A stretch of DNA of 24,927 nt from ZC4RG29 sp036563875 (GCA_036563875.1 DATCLO010000138.1:1-24927), one strand, 5' to 3'; positions 1 to 8,001 are shown, numbered from the stretch's first letter. The notes: generated by a model not told the origin, from the sequence alone. Numbers and translations: made by a program.

Positions 1-4
1 CTAT

Positions 5-91
5 GGAGAGATGCCGGAGCGGTCGAACGGGGCGGTCTCGAAAACCGTTGTCCGAGCAATCGGACCGAGGGTTCGAATCCCTCTCTCTCCG
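5..91 (+). tRNA. tRNA-Ser (anticodon CGA)
   Basis: A class II tRNA can be folded by eye. The 7-bp acceptor stem pairs GGAGAGA (5-11) with TCTCTCC (84-90), with discriminator G at 91. The anticodon arm has stem 32-36/44-48 and loop CTCGAAA (37-43), giving anticodon CGA at 39-41, which reads UCG. A long variable arm pairs GTCCGA (50-55) with TCGGAC (60-65) around GCAA. The T arm pairs GAGGG (67-71) with CCCTC (79-83) around TTCGAAT. The long variable arm and anticodon identify serine. CCA is not encoded (CTA follows the discriminator), so it would be added after transcription. The promoter lies outside the window. Confidence 0.96.
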
Positions 92-205
92 CTAACAAAA
101 AATGCCGAACCACGGATTTTGTGAGAGGCCGTTGCACCCTTTGGGATCGCCATACGTCAATCCCCCTTCCCTTCACTACCTAAGATTTCCTTCAACGGTA
201 CCAGC

Positions 206-697
206 ATGGTCATACCCTACGACGAACCCACCATCAATGCCATCCGCGATCTCCTTATCGCCGGTGGAAAAACGATCTCCGTCGCTGAAAGCGTAACGTC
301 AGGACACCTGCAGGCGGCACTTTCATTCGGCGACAACGCGATGCAGTTTTTTCAGGGCGGAATCACCGCTTACAACGCGGGACAAAAAACGCGACACCTC
401 CGTGTTGAACCCATACACGCCCAAAAGTGCGACTGCGTGTCGGAACAAACGGCCGCAGAAATGGCCCGCGGCAGCAACCTCATGTTCCTAAGCGATTACG
501 CCATCGGGATTACAGGCTACGCCACACCGCAGCCTCAGGAAGGCATCCATGAGCTCTTCGCTTTCGTAGCCATCGCGCATGGTCAGGAATTGCTTCGCGC
601 GGCCCGCCTGACGTCGGACGAAAAACATCCGATTAATGTACAAGTCGATTTCACAAATCAAGCCTTGCAGATTTTTCTTGCAGCAATGAGTAAGTGA
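206..697 (+). CDS. CinA C-terminal / PncC-like amidohydrolase family protein
   Basis: This 163-residue single-domain protein matches the CinA C-terminal (PncC, nicotinamide-mononucleotide deamidase) family, whose founding members convert NMN to nicotinate mononucleotide in the pyridine-nucleotide salvage cycle. Visible motifs are SVAES at 25-29 (the serine is the family's catalytic position), FFQGGITAYN followed by a Lys, CVSEQTAAEMARG, and IGITGYATP. The motifs are degenerate: the usual ESCTGG is ESVTSG here, and TGIAGP is TGYATP, so NMN deamidase activity is not assured and it may belong to a Bacteroidota side branch. There is no MoCF-type N-terminal domain as in full-length CinA. The start is ATG 206 with no clear Shine-Dalgarno. 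It lies 115 bases after the tRNA and ends in TGA, 16 bases before a CACAGAG repeat. Confidence 0.85.
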   Translation: MVIPYDEPTINAIRDLLIAGGKTISVAESVTSGHLQAALSFGDNAMQFFQGGITAYNAGQKTRHLRVEPIHAQKCDCVSEQTAAEMARGSNLMFLSDYAIGITGYATPQPQEGIHELFAFVAIAHGQELLRAARLTSDEKHPINVQVDFTNQALQIFLAAMSK

Positions 698-712
698 CTC
701 CGTCAAGTTTTT

Positions 713-750
713 CACCACAGAGGCACGGAGGGCGCTGGGTTACACAGAGG
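713..750. repeat. CACAGAG-family intergenic repeat, single arm
   Basis: CACCACAGAGGCACGGAG (713-730) is followed by GGTTACACAGAGG (738-750). This is the same iterated unit seen at 2312-2373 and 16341-16422, but no good inverted partner lies nearby, so it looks like a half element or a decayed copy. It begins 15 bases after the stop codon of the PncC-like gene. Confidence 0.6.
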
Positions 751-892
751 GTTGTCATTTGTATGTTCCGATAGATTGGTGCCAAGGTCCCTTTTATCGT
801 ACCAATCGCCACTGGCTTGGGGAGGGCACGGGCGCCGCAAGCGGCGCAGGGACTCCACCAAATTGAGAATATTCCATTTCGCCGTAACCGGT

Positions 893-941
893 CCCTGAGC
901 TTGTCGAAGGGGAGCTTGCCGAAGGCAGCAAGTTCGAAGGG
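893..941. repeat. GAGCTTGTCGAAGGG dispersed repeat, one intact and one degenerate copy
   Basis: CCCTGAGCTTGTCGAAGGG occupies 893-911. It is immediately followed by the related GAGCTTGCCGAAGG and by AGTTCGAAGGG, ending at 941. The 19-mer is a dispersed intergenic motif I recall from many unrelated bacterial genomes, and it is itself an imperfect palindrome. Its function is unknown. Confidence 0.6.
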
Positions 942-1087
942 ATAATTCCCGTTTCCGGAATGGGTTTCAATTAAAAACTCATTCCAATTTCAGAGCGAAG
1001 AACGGACAATAAAGATCATGACGACGAACGACATTCGTCATCGATTGCGCTGCGGATTCTGCAGACCTTGCGTGAATCACCAAACTT

Positions 1088-1666
1088 ATGAAACCCATGA
1101 AACGCATCAGTTGGCTTGCTCAAAGTCCCTCTCTACTCAAAGTAATTCCTGCCATTGCACTCCTGCTTGTAGCGTGCTCCGAACCCGTCGACTTCTCCGC
1201 GAAGCCGTCAACGCCTCCCGGACAACTCAAGAAACAGGAAAATGCGGCGAATGAGTCGTCCAACAATTCTGTTGGCACCGCGAACTATTCCATCAAGGTC
1301 ACCAAGGACGGAACCGTGTGGACCTACGAAATCTGCAGAGGCGAAGGCGCGAAGGGCATCAGCCATTTCATCCTTGATCTGGACAACTGCAGCAGAAGCG
1401 ATCTGCTTAATATCGAAAGTATCGAATGGGCAACTGTTAATGGTCAGCCCGCGAAACTCGAGAGCTCTGAAGGAAACACCGGATGCGATGTCTCTTCCGT
1501 AACGTCAAGGTTTGTGAAGTTTGACGATCTGCCGGAAGCCGACACGTACATCATTAAGTTCGAACTCGAACAGGAATACGGCAACGTCTTTCAAACTACC
1601 GCATGGATCAAGGCGGGACAGGCGTGCTATTCGTTCGTTGTCGACGGCCCTTGCTGCCCGATCTAA
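1088..1666 (+). CDS. Cys-rich putative lipoprotein of unknown function
   Basis: I do not recognise this 192-residue protein. The N-terminus has basic residues, a hydrophobic stretch and a lipobox ending LLVAC (Cys 30), indicating a lipoprotein signal peptide and export. A low-complexity linker rich in Ser, Pro, Asn and Gln follows to about residue 65. The rest looks like a compact beta-rich extracellular domain opening with TVWTYEICRG and containing ISHFILDLDNC. It contains six cysteines besides the lipid-modified one, including a CC pair three residues from the end, which would fit disulfides outside the cytoplasm. The start may be ATG 1088 or ATG 1097; the signal peptide works with either. 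A rho-independent terminator follows 28 bases after the TAA. Nothing nearby suggests a role. Confidence 0.8.
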   Translation: MKPMKRISWLAQSPSLLKVIPAIALLLVACSEPVDFSAKPSTPPGQLKKQENAANESSNNSVGTANYSIKVTKDGTVWTYEICRGEGAKGISHFILDLDNCSRSDLLNIESIEWATVNGQPAKLESSEGNTGCDVSSVTSRFVKFDDLPEADTYIIKFELEQEYGNVFQTTAWIKAGQACYSFVVDGPCCPI

Positions 1667-1693
1667 TTATTCCAACTCCACCCTTACTAAGTA

Positions 1694-1720
1694 GGACATC
1701 GCGTTGCGGTGTCCTTTTTT
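1694..1720 (+). terminator. Rho-independent terminator of the lipoprotein gene
   Basis: GGACATCGC (1694-1702) and GCGGTGTCC (1706-1714) form a 9-bp stem with one T-G pair around a GTT loop. Six T residues follow directly (1715-1720). It lies 28 bases after the TAA at 1664-1666. Confidence 0.92.
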
Positions 1721-1838
1721 CTTGTTCCCGATTCATGATTTCCCTTCCCCTGTAATATCACGGTACAAAACGAACTCAAAACGTGCTGAGTTTTAGGTAG
1801 ATTCAATATCACTTTTTCACGTAACTGCACCACACACC

Positions 1839-2282
1839 ATGGAAACCATTTTTAAGGAGCCCCACCTCGAATGCTACTACGATGAGGAGGCCAACGTAAT
1901 GTTTCACGTCTGGATAAAAAAGCCCACCAGCGAACAATTGCGCGAGGGACTCACGCGCGTGTTCAATGAATACACCAACATGAAAAGAAAGAAGGGCGGC
2001 AACATACACTGGCTTGCCGACACACAAAAGATTGGCGTCGTCTCCATCGACGATCAGGGGTGGCTGGAAAAAGTATGGAATGAAATGCTGTTCGTAAAAG
2101 CCGGTGTAAAAACCCACGCCGTGATCATCGGCAACGATGTGTTTGCGAAGTACGCAATGGAGAAGTTCAAGAAGACGATGATGGAGCGATATAAGGACAA
2201 AAACCTTCACCTTGCCACTTTCCCCGGCAAAGAAGAAGCATATGCGTGGTTCAAAGAATGCGAACGCGCAAATGCCGCATAA
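1839..2282 (+). CDS. SpoIIAA/STAS-like small cytoplasmic protein
   Basis: This 147-residue protein has no signal peptide or membrane segment. It resembles a Bacteroidota family of small proteins that starts METIF and carries a central WLADT-K-GV motif (WLADTQKIGV at 58-67), sometimes labelled STAS/SEC14 domain. The pattern of alternating short strands and amphipathic helices agrees with a SpoIIAA-like fold, and the C-terminus is rich in charged helices (KFKKTMMERYKDKN). No enzymatic residues can be named and the function is unknown; stress or sensory roles are only guesses. The start is ATG 1839, chosen because the conserved METIF begins there. The TAA is followed by a small dyad (ACAGAA 2292-2297 with TTCTGT 2303-2308) and a large inverted repeat. 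The gene is convergent with the outer-membrane protein gene. Confidence 0.8.
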   Translation: METIFKEPHLECYYDEEANVMFHVWIKKPTSEQLREGLTRVFNEYTNMKRKKGGNIHWLADTQKIGVVSIDDQGWLEKVWNEMLFVKAGVKTHAVIIGNDVFAKYAMEKFKKTMMERYKDKNLHLATFPGKEEAYAWFKECERANAA

Positions 2283-2311
2283 TACGTATGAACAGAATGT
2301 CGTTCTGTCGC

Positions 2312-2373
2312 TTAACCACAGAGACACAGAGAAACCCGGAGTTACACAGCGTCCTCTGTGCCCCTGTGGTTAA
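2312..2373. repeat. CACAGAG-family inverted repeat between convergent genes
   Basis: The left arm TTAACCACAGAGACACAGAG (2312-2331) pairs with the right arm CTCTGTGCCCCTGTGGTTAA (2354-2373) at 18 of 20 positions around a 22-base centre. It occupies the spacer between convergent genes ending at 2282 and 2406, where it could serve as a bidirectional hairpin, although neither arm has a T-run. It is the same family as 713-750 and 16341-16422. Confidence 0.8.
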
Positions 2374-2405
2374 CCCAGATCTCAAGTAACTCAATTCGAT
2401 CCATT

Positions 2406-4223
2406 TCAATACCGTACCATATCTGGTCTCCTCACAAAACCGGGCAGCATGTCAGCACGCAGTCGCTGTCGGAATGCAAACGAGAACTGGCTCGGCGTCA
2501 CACGGGTCTCAGGAATATAACTGAGCCGAAATTCCATCGTACCGAAAATGAGGTTCTCGTTCCGGGCGCGGAATCCAACGTTCACGCCAGGTATAAGCAG
2601 GTTGTGGCCTTCACATACCGTACAGTTCAACCACGCCATGTTCGCGCCGGCAAAAGGCGCAAAACGAAAGCCCAGGAAATTCCACGCCGTGTAGACCGTC
2701 GCCTCAACCCGGAAGTACGCCTTGCGGTTTCCCAGAAGACTGTCCGCCGAAATACCCAGAATCTCGCGCTCCGTAATCTCTAATGGAAGACTGGTGCGTT
2801 CATTGAAGATTGCCGAATAACCGATACTTGCCAAACCGCGCAGACGAGTTCCACGTCTCACGTTGACGGCACGTGTGACGTAAGTGGTGGAAGCGTTCAG
2901 CACTGCATCTTCCAACGTCCCTCCCGCCACGAACCCGCCTAACTCCGCGTTCCAGGTATGCAGATTTCCTTTCTTGTAAGCAACGGAGCGATACCACTTC
3001 AACGCCGTGTAAGGTCGCTCTACGCCTGACTCGCGAACATAGCCAACCGTCACTGATGCATTGGTTCCGTACGGAACGTCTTCCGTTCGTCCAAATCCAA
3101 ACAAATAGCGTGTACGGTAGTAATTCTGCTTATAAAACGTGTATTCAGCAAGCACGCCGGTGGTGTTGTTGTAGGTCGACAGAACGCGGTATTCTTCCTG
3201 CGACGGCCGGTCGGCATAGGCGCCGTGGAAGTAACGCAGTGCGATGAAATCACGTGACCGGTCTGAGGGATCTCCTTTAATACTAAAGTTGTATCCTGCC
3301 CAAATGTCAAAAACGTCATATGAATAGTCGAGGAAAAGCGAGTCGGGCTTGTTGTACAGGTTCACCGACCAGTTCTGACTCAGTTCAAGAGCGCCGGCGA
3401 AGTGCTTATAGGGTGAAACCAAAGGCCTTGTGAGTCGGAGGTAATAGGAAAACTCTGTTTCGTCACGATTGTCTGGTCCCACATTCAACTGCGAGTAACC
3501 GATTTCTGCGTTTGTTAGTGAACCGAACAAACTGCTCTTGCGGTAGAAGAACGCGTAGCCGAAGCGTGGATCACGATCACTGTCGAGCAGGGAAACGAAT
3601 TCAAGTCGCTGACCCCTGCCCAAAAAGTTGGCATCGTAAATGGATACTTCCGTCGCCGTGGGAAAACTGCCACCGACATCGCCACCCAAACTGAAGACGT
3701 CGCGGGTCACCACGACCACGTCGACCGAATCCTTTTGTCCTTCAATAGGCTCCACAATGATCCGGCTATCGAGGATGAAATCCTGATCGCGAAGGTACCG
3801 TTCGTTGTCGGCAATCAGATACGGGTTCACTTCCATTCCCGGGCGAATCAGCAAGTGATTCCTGATGACGCTCGGGCGCGTGGTACCGTGAAGCGCATCA
3901 GCGACGGAAGACACTACCTTCCATACACGTTTGCTGGTGTCGTAAAAAGAAGTTTCAAAGCCAACATGCCGGATGTGGATCTTGCGGATGATCTTACCTT
4001 CGTAGGGCTTGCTTTGATCGATGGCCGCCTCATTCACGATCGTATCTCCGGAAACGGTAAGCGATTCGAGCCCGGCCCGCAAAACCTTGCCTGCGAGATT
4101 TTTGTCTGAGATCAGGGTGTCAACACCCTTTTGCGCAAACCCAAAAATGGGCATCAAACTACCCAGCAGGGGGAAAATTAAACGCAAACCCACCGTGTAG
4201 AGTATGCGGCGCGCGCCTTTCAT
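2406..4223 (-). CDS. BamA/TamA-family outer membrane protein (surface antigen D15-like)
   Basis: A 605-residue protein with a 31-residue signal peptide (basic MKGARR, hydrophobic core, ending GFAQ). Residues about 77-175 look like a POTRA-type domain (KIIRKIHIRHVGFETSF, then RPGMEVNPYLIADNERYLRD and VDVVVVTRD). From about 180 to the end are alternating amphipathic strands with aromatic girdles (YFRVEATVYTAWNFLGFRFA, LSYIPETRVTPSQFSFAF), as in the 16-strand bacterial surface antigen barrel. It probably inserts or moves proteins or lipids at the outer membrane. With essentially one POTRA it is too short to be the core BamA (five POTRAs) and fits the accessory BamA/TamA-like proteins common in Bacteroidota. 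ATG 4223 is preferred over the upstream in-frame ATG 4274 because it gives a clean signal peptide and lies downstream of a candidate promoter. Confidence 0.85.
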   Translation of the reverse strand: MKGARRILYTVGLRLIFPLLGSLMPIFGFAQKGVDTLISDKNLAGKVLRAGLESLTVSGDTIVNEAAIDQSKPYEGKIIRKIHIRHVGFETSFYDTSKRVWKVVSSVADALHGTTRPSVIRNHLLIRPGMEVNPYLIADNERYLRDQDFILDSRIIVEPIEGQKDSVDVVVVTRDVFSLGGDVGGSFPTATEVSIYDANFLGRGQRLEFVSLLDSDRDPRFGYAFFYRKSSLFGSLTNAEIGYSQLNVGPDNRDETEFSYYLRLTRPLVSPYKHFAGALELSQNWSVNLYNKPDSLFLDYSYDVFDIWAGYNFSIKGDPSDRSRDFIALRYFHGAYADRPSQEEYRVLSTYNNTTGVLAEYTFYKQNYYRTRYLFGFGRTEDVPYGTNASVTVGYVRESGVERPYTALKWYRSVAYKKGNLHTWNAELGGFVAGGTLEDAVLNASTTYVTRAVNVRRGTRLRGLASIGYSAIFNERTSLPLEITEREILGISADSLLGNRKAYFRVEATVYTAWNFLGFRFAPFAGANMAWLNCTVCEGHNLLIPGVNVGFRARNENLIFGTMEFRLSYIPETRVTPSQFSFAFRQRLRADMLPGFVRRPDMVRY

Positions 4224-4239
4224 AGCCTTCGTGACGAAT

Positions 4240-4268
4240 ACAAGGTAACAATTTGAAACACATCCAAA
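4240..4268 (-). promoter_or_regulatory. Candidate Bacteroidota-type promoter for the BamA-like gene
   Basis: On the minus strand, TTTG (complement of 4265-4268) is followed after 17 bases by TACCTTGT (complement of 4240-4247), which matches 6 of 8 positions of the TAnnTTTG -7 element. Transcription would begin about 10-13 bases before ATG 4223. The match is imperfect and the leader would be short. Confidence 0.3.
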
Positions 4269-4351
4269 ACACACATCATGATACCTATGCTTAATCCATG
4301 CCGTTCATTTATCTTACCATCCGTTACCGTGAACCCAAACCCTTTTGTACC

Positions 4352-6655
4352 ATGAGCACCGCATGGAGAATAACGATTCTTCTTCTGGTCCTGACCCTCG
4401 CCACCGACAGTTTTGCACAACGAAAAAGACAAGCCCGCGAGACACGGACTCCGGAGCGGATCGTCCTCGCTAGTGAAGGCTTTACGCGCTACCGCATCGT
4501 CTTGCCTTCGGCGCCTTCAGAATATGAGAAACAGGCCGCGGAAGTTTTGCGCCGTTACTTACCCCAGATCTCCGGTGCCGCCTTCCCCGTCGTTGGCGTT
4601 CAGGAGGGCCGCAGCAGGTACGAAATTGTGCTCGGTCAGAACGAACGGCTCGATGATCTCAGGACGTCGATAGACTTTAACGCGCTCGGCGACGATGGCT
4701 TCATCATACGCACCGACAGCCTCCGACTCCTGATCGCGAGCGGTCCGGGAAAGGGCACTCTCTACGGCGTATACACCTTCCTCGAAAAATACCTGGGATG
4801 CCGCATGTACAGCCCTTCGGTAAAGATCATTCCGGAACACAAACACATCGAGCTTCCGGATATTAACGACAAGCAAGTGCCGACTATCAAATTCCGTACG
4901 ACACACTATCGGGCCGCGTGGCACAAGGAGTATGTCGACTGGCACAAACTCGATCACGACGAACATGGTGAGCGTCCCGACTGGGGCATGTGGGTGCACA
5001 CGTTCGCCGCTCTCGTTCCACCCGACGTCTATGCCAAAGACCATCCCGAATACTACGCCCTCGTCGATGGAAAACGGATTCCGACACAACTATGTCTCAC
5101 CAACCCGGATGTCCTCGACATCACCGTTCGCAACCTGCGCCGCTTCATGGCCCGCAATCCCGAAGCGACGTACTGGTCGGTAAGCCAAAACGACAACCGA
5201 CAATATTGCACCTGCGACGCCTGTACCGCCATCAATGAACGTGAAGGATCGCCGTCAGGTTCGATCATCAACTTTGTAAACCAGGTAGCCGACCAGTTTC
5301 CCGACAAGATCATATCAACGCTTGCTTATGAATATTCGCGCAAAGCGCCCTCCAACATCAAGCCAAGAGACAATGTGAACATTATGCTCTGCAGCATTGA
5401 GGTTGGTCGCGATAGACCTATCGCTACCGACACGGCCAGTGCTGACTTCCGACGCGACGTAGAAGACTGGGGTAAAATCGCTAAGGATATTATTGTGTGG
5501 GATTACGTGATCCAGTTCAATCATTTGGTTAGCCCCTTCCCTAACTTTCACGTGCTTCAACCGAACATCAAGTTCTTCGTCGAACATGGTGTTACGGCGA
5601 TGTTCGAACAAGGCAACCGGGAGGTCGGCGGAGAGTTTGCCGAGCTGCGCGCGTATTTGATTTCAAAGTTGCTTTGGAATCCCGACGAGGATGTCGATGC
5701 ACTCATGAATGATTTCCTCAATGGATACTACGGGCCTGCAGGACCGTTTATTCGCGAGTACATCGACAAAATGACCAATGCGTTGCTAGCATCGGGAAAG
5801 CCGCTTCGCATCTTTGGTAGTCCGCTAAGTGCGCGCGACAGCTACCTCACACCGGAACTCATTAAAGAATATGAAGTGCTTTTCGACAAAGCCCAGGCAG
5901 CTGTTGCTGATGCACCGCATTATCTGGAGCGGGTAAAGATTGCGCGATTGCCATTGGAGTATGCCATTGTCGAGCAGGCGAAAGAAACCTGGACTGGCGA
6001 AAACGGATTGTTCGTCCGTCGCGATAACCAATGGGTCATTAACGAAGACATCCGAAGGAGAATCGATCCCTTTGTTGATCTCTGTATTCGACAAGGCGTA
6101 ACGCGACTCAAGGAATGGAGTACGCCACCGGAAGCGTGGCGTGCTTCCACGTATAGGCTGTACAGTTTGGGGATGAAAGAGCACCTGGCGTACGGCAAAA
6201 AGGTGATGTTTAACAGTCCTGATACAACCAAGTTGTCACCCGGTGCGTCGACCATGCTCACCGATGGAAAACGCGGCGGTCACGACTATGCCTACAACTG
6301 GCTCGTCTTTCCAGGTGTGAACCTTGATGCGGTGGTCGATCTCGGTGAAGTGAAGAAAGTTCGGCACATTGAGTCGGCCTACTTTCAATATGCCATGTGG
6401 TTACGTCTCTTTCCGAAAAAGGTGGAATACCAGATCTCAACTGATGGGAAGAAATTCACCACAGTCGCAGAAATTGAGAACACCTTACCCATCGATCAAT
6501 ACGATGGCTATCAACGCGACTTCGTAGCAACGTTCGAACCACGCGACGCACGTTACGTTCGCGTCATCGCGCACACCATCGGCAATACACCGGAATGGCA
6601 CCCAGGCGCAGGACGGCCGGCGTATATGCTGGTAGATGAGATCGTCGTGGAGTAA
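4352..6655 (+). CDS. Secreted DUF4838 glycosidase-like protein with C-terminal discoidin-like domain
   Basis: A 767-residue exported protein whose signal peptide MSTAWRITILLL...DSFAQ ends near residue 23. Residues about 35-170 resemble the alpha/beta domain that precedes GH67-type alpha-glucuronidases (LPSAPSEYEKQAAEVLRRYL, YEIVLGQN, GTLYGVYTFLEKYLGCR). Residues about 180-520 resemble the DUF4838 TIM-barrel-like domain, including WSVSQNDNRQYCTCDACTA with cysteines at 286, 288 and 291. The last 150 residues read as an F5/8-type C (discoidin) beta-sandwich (VDLGEVKKVRHIESAY, KVEYQISTDGKKF, ARYVRVIAHTI), probably binding glycan. The likely role is extracellular or periplasmic polysaccharide degradation, substrate unknown. 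ATG 4352 is chosen over in-frame ATG 4298 because the signal peptide begins there. It is divergent from the outer-membrane protein gene, and no SusC/D genes are adjacent. Confidence 0.85.
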   Translation: MSTAWRITILLLVLTLATDSFAQRKRQARETRTPERIVLASEGFTRYRIVLPSAPSEYEKQAAEVLRRYLPQISGAAFPVVGVQEGRSRYEIVLGQNERLDDLRTSIDFNALGDDGFIIRTDSLRLLIASGPGKGTLYGVYTFLEKYLGCRMYSPSVKIIPEHKHIELPDINDKQVPTIKFRTTHYRAAWHKEYVDWHKLDHDEHGERPDWGMWVHTFAALVPPDVYAKDHPEYYALVDGKRIPTQLCLTNPDVLDITVRNLRRFMARNPEATYWSVSQNDNRQYCTCDACTAINEREGSPSGSIINFVNQVADQFPDKIISTLAYEYSRKAPSNIKPRDNVNIMLCSIEVGRDRPIATDTASADFRRDVEDWGKIAKDIIVWDYVIQFNHLVSPFPNFHVLQPNIKFFVEHGVTAMFEQGNREVGGEFAELRAYLISKLLWNPDEDVDALMNDFLNGYYGPAGPFIREYIDKMTNALLASGKPLRIFGSPLSARDSYLTPELIKEYEVLFDKAQAAVADAPHYLERVKIARLPLEYAIVEQAKETWTGENGLFVRRDNQWVINEDIRRRIDPFVDLCIRQGVTRLKEWSTPPEAWRASTYRLYSLGMKEHLAYGKKVMFNSPDTTKLSPGASTMLTDGKRGGHDYAYNWLVFPGVNLDAVVDLGEVKKVRHIESAYFQYAMWLRLFPKKVEYQISTDGKKFTTVAEIENTLPIDQYDGYQRDFVATFEPRDARYVRVIAHTIGNTPEWHPGAGRPAYMLVDEIVVE

Positions 6656-6753
6656 AAACAGATATGATTTAGATTTTTTGGTCCGTAAAAGGTTAGGGGT
6701 GGACGATCGCTAACTCGTTTGCGAGATGCCCATCCAATTGAAACGGGCACAAA

Positions 6754-6776
6754 GCCAGGCACTGGTGCGATTTTTT
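6754..6776 (+). terminator. Weak terminator candidate after the DUF4838 gene
   Basis: GCCAG (6754-6758) and CTGGT (6762-6766) can form a 5-bp stem, including one G-T pair, around GCA. After four more bases comes a run of six T (6771-6776). It lies about 100 bases downstream of the TAA. The stem is short and the T-run is not directly adjacent, so this is tentative. The rest of 6656-6924 holds nothing I can identify. Confidence 0.25.
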
Positions 6777-6924
6777 CAATAATTGTGGATCAATTCAATT
6801 TTTTTAGACAGGATCAGTAAATTGCCGCACCAACCTGCCACCCTTCGGTTAGTTAACACCCGTCCACCTCGGTACTCTGACTGTGACCAGAACCTTTGAC
6901 CTACTTGTTCCTGAACATCACAAC

Positions 6925-8001
6925 ATGATGACAAAGAAGATATTAGTAGTAGCCACAGTACTCACCGCAGTAGTCATCGCCTGCGGAGACAAAAAGAATG
7001 CACAAAGCACCGCGTCCGATCAACATGCTACCGAGCCCCCACCCGGCGAAGCCCCGGAAGGAATGGTGTGGATTCCTGGTGGACAGTTTACCATGGGCAG
7101 CAACGACCCCCGTTCGTATGAACACGAACGCCCGGCACACATGGTTAAAGTCGACGGTTTTTGGATGGACGAGACGGAAGTCACCAACCGTCAGTTCAAA
7201 GAGTTCACAGACGCAACCGGATATGTGACGGTCGCCGAACGTAAACCGGAATGGGAGGAACTTCAGAAACAGCTTCCCGCAGGTACACCTAAACCGCACG
7301 ACAGTTTACTCGTAGCCGGCTCGCTCGTGTTTACACCACCTAAGTACGCTGTGTCCCTTGACGACTATTCACAGTGGTGGAAATGGACTCCGGGTGCGAA
7401 TTGGAAACATCCCGAGGGTCCAGGCAGCGACATTGAAGGAAAGTGGGATCACCCCGTTGTTCACATTGCGTATGAAGATGCACGCGCCTATTGCGAATGG
7501 GCGGGGAAGCGATTACCCACTGAGGCAGAGTGGGAGTTTGCATCGCGAGGCGGACTCGAAGGTCAGCCCTACGCGTGGGGACCAGAGTTCATGCCTGCCG
7601 GTCAATACATGGCAAACACTTTTCAGGGAGGCTTCCCCGTAACCAACACAGCTGAAGATGGATTCAAAGACACCGCTCCTGTTCGCAGCTTCCCTCCTAA
7701 CGACTATGGTTTGTACGACATCATCGGAAACGTGTGGGAATGGACCAGCGATCTTTTCAACGTGAACTACTACTCGGAACTGGCGCGCACGGGCCTTGCT
7801 GTTAATCCAAAAGGTCCGGACAAATCTTTCGACCCCAACGAACCCCTCGTCGTCAAATACGTCACGCGCGGCGGCTCCTATCTGTGCGCCAACGACTACT
7901 GCGTCAACTATCGGCCAAGCGCGAGACAGGGAACGGCATTTGATAGCGGGCTGTCGAATGTGGGATTCCGGTGCGTTAAATCAGTGGGCAGCGGGCAGTA
8001 G
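6925..8001 (+). CDS. Formylglycine-generating enzyme (SUMF1-type) lipoprotein with both catalytic cysteines
   Basis: A 358-residue member of the FGE-sulfatase (SUMF1/EgtB/PvdO) superfamily. The N-terminus MMTKKILVVATVLTAVVIAC is a lipoprotein signal, so it is exported and lipid-anchored. The FGE domain starts at GMVWIPGGQFTMGS and includes DETEVTNRQFKEF, WDHPVVHIAYEDARAYCEW, KRLPTEAEWEFASRGG, YDIIGNVWEW, GGSYLCANDYC and NVGFRC. Cys 321 and Cys 326 (7885-7887, 7900-7902) line up with the two catalytic cysteines of human FGE (GGSYMCHRSYC), which oxidise the sulfatase Cys to formylglycine. Most bacterial relatives lack this pair, so true FGE activity is plausible. No sulfatase is in the window. 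ATG 6925 (or 6928) is preferred over the upstream GTG 6883. The last six codons (SVGSGQ) and TAG are made of a GGGCAG repeat. Confidence 0.9.
   Translation: MMTKKILVVATVLTAVVIACGDKKNAQSTASDQHATEPPPGEAPEGMVWIPGGQFTMGSNDPRSYEHERPAHMVKVDGFWMDETEVTNRQFKEFTDATGYVTVAERKPEWEELQKQLPAGTPKPHDSLLVAGSLVFTPPKYAVSLDDYSQWWKWTPGANWKHPEGPGSDIEGKWDHPVVHIAYEDARAYCEWAGKRLPTEAEWEFASRGGLEGQPYAWGPEFMPAGQYMANTFQGGFPVTNTAEDGFKDTAPVRSFPPNDYGLYDIIGNVWEWTSDLFNVNYYSELARTGLAVNPKGPDKSFDPNEPLVVKYVTRGGSYLCANDYCVNYRPSARQGTAFDSGLSNVGFRCVKSVGSGQ

Larger units (their letters stand above)
698..1087. other. 390-bp non-coding interval with repeats
   Basis: No convincing gene is seen here. The interval holds the CACAGAG repeat (713-750), a dispersed CCCTGAGCTTGTCGAAGGG-type repeat (893-941) and a weak dyad (957-985). 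In the dyad, GGAATGGGTT and AACTCATTCC can pair over 10 positions, including one G-T pair, around an AT-rich 9-base loop. There is no T-run after it, so it is not called a terminator. Confidence 0.6.

Noticed and set aside
957..985. Terminator or small RNA hairpin upstream of the lipoprotein gene
   Set aside because: The 10-pair dyad has a 9-base AT loop and no T-run, and nothing else supports an RNA gene.
1018..1254. 78-codon plus-strand frame overlapping the lipoprotein start
   Set aside because: It overlaps in another frame, is rich in Cys, His, Thr and Arg without a domain, and the lipoprotein frame has a signal peptide and terminator.
1809..2327. 172-codon minus-strand open frame over the STAS-like gene
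   Set aside because: It is antisense to a recognisable gene, extends into the repeat region and lacks family features.
2358..2783. 141-codon plus-strand frame beginning in the CACAGAG repeat
   Set aside because: It is antisense to the barrel C-terminus of the outer-membrane protein and starts in the repeat.
2406..6655. Polysaccharide utilisation locus around the DUF4838 gene
   Set aside because: No SusC/SusD pair, sensor or other glycoside hydrolase is adjacent, and the neighbouring outer-membrane protein is BamA-like rather than TonB-dependent.
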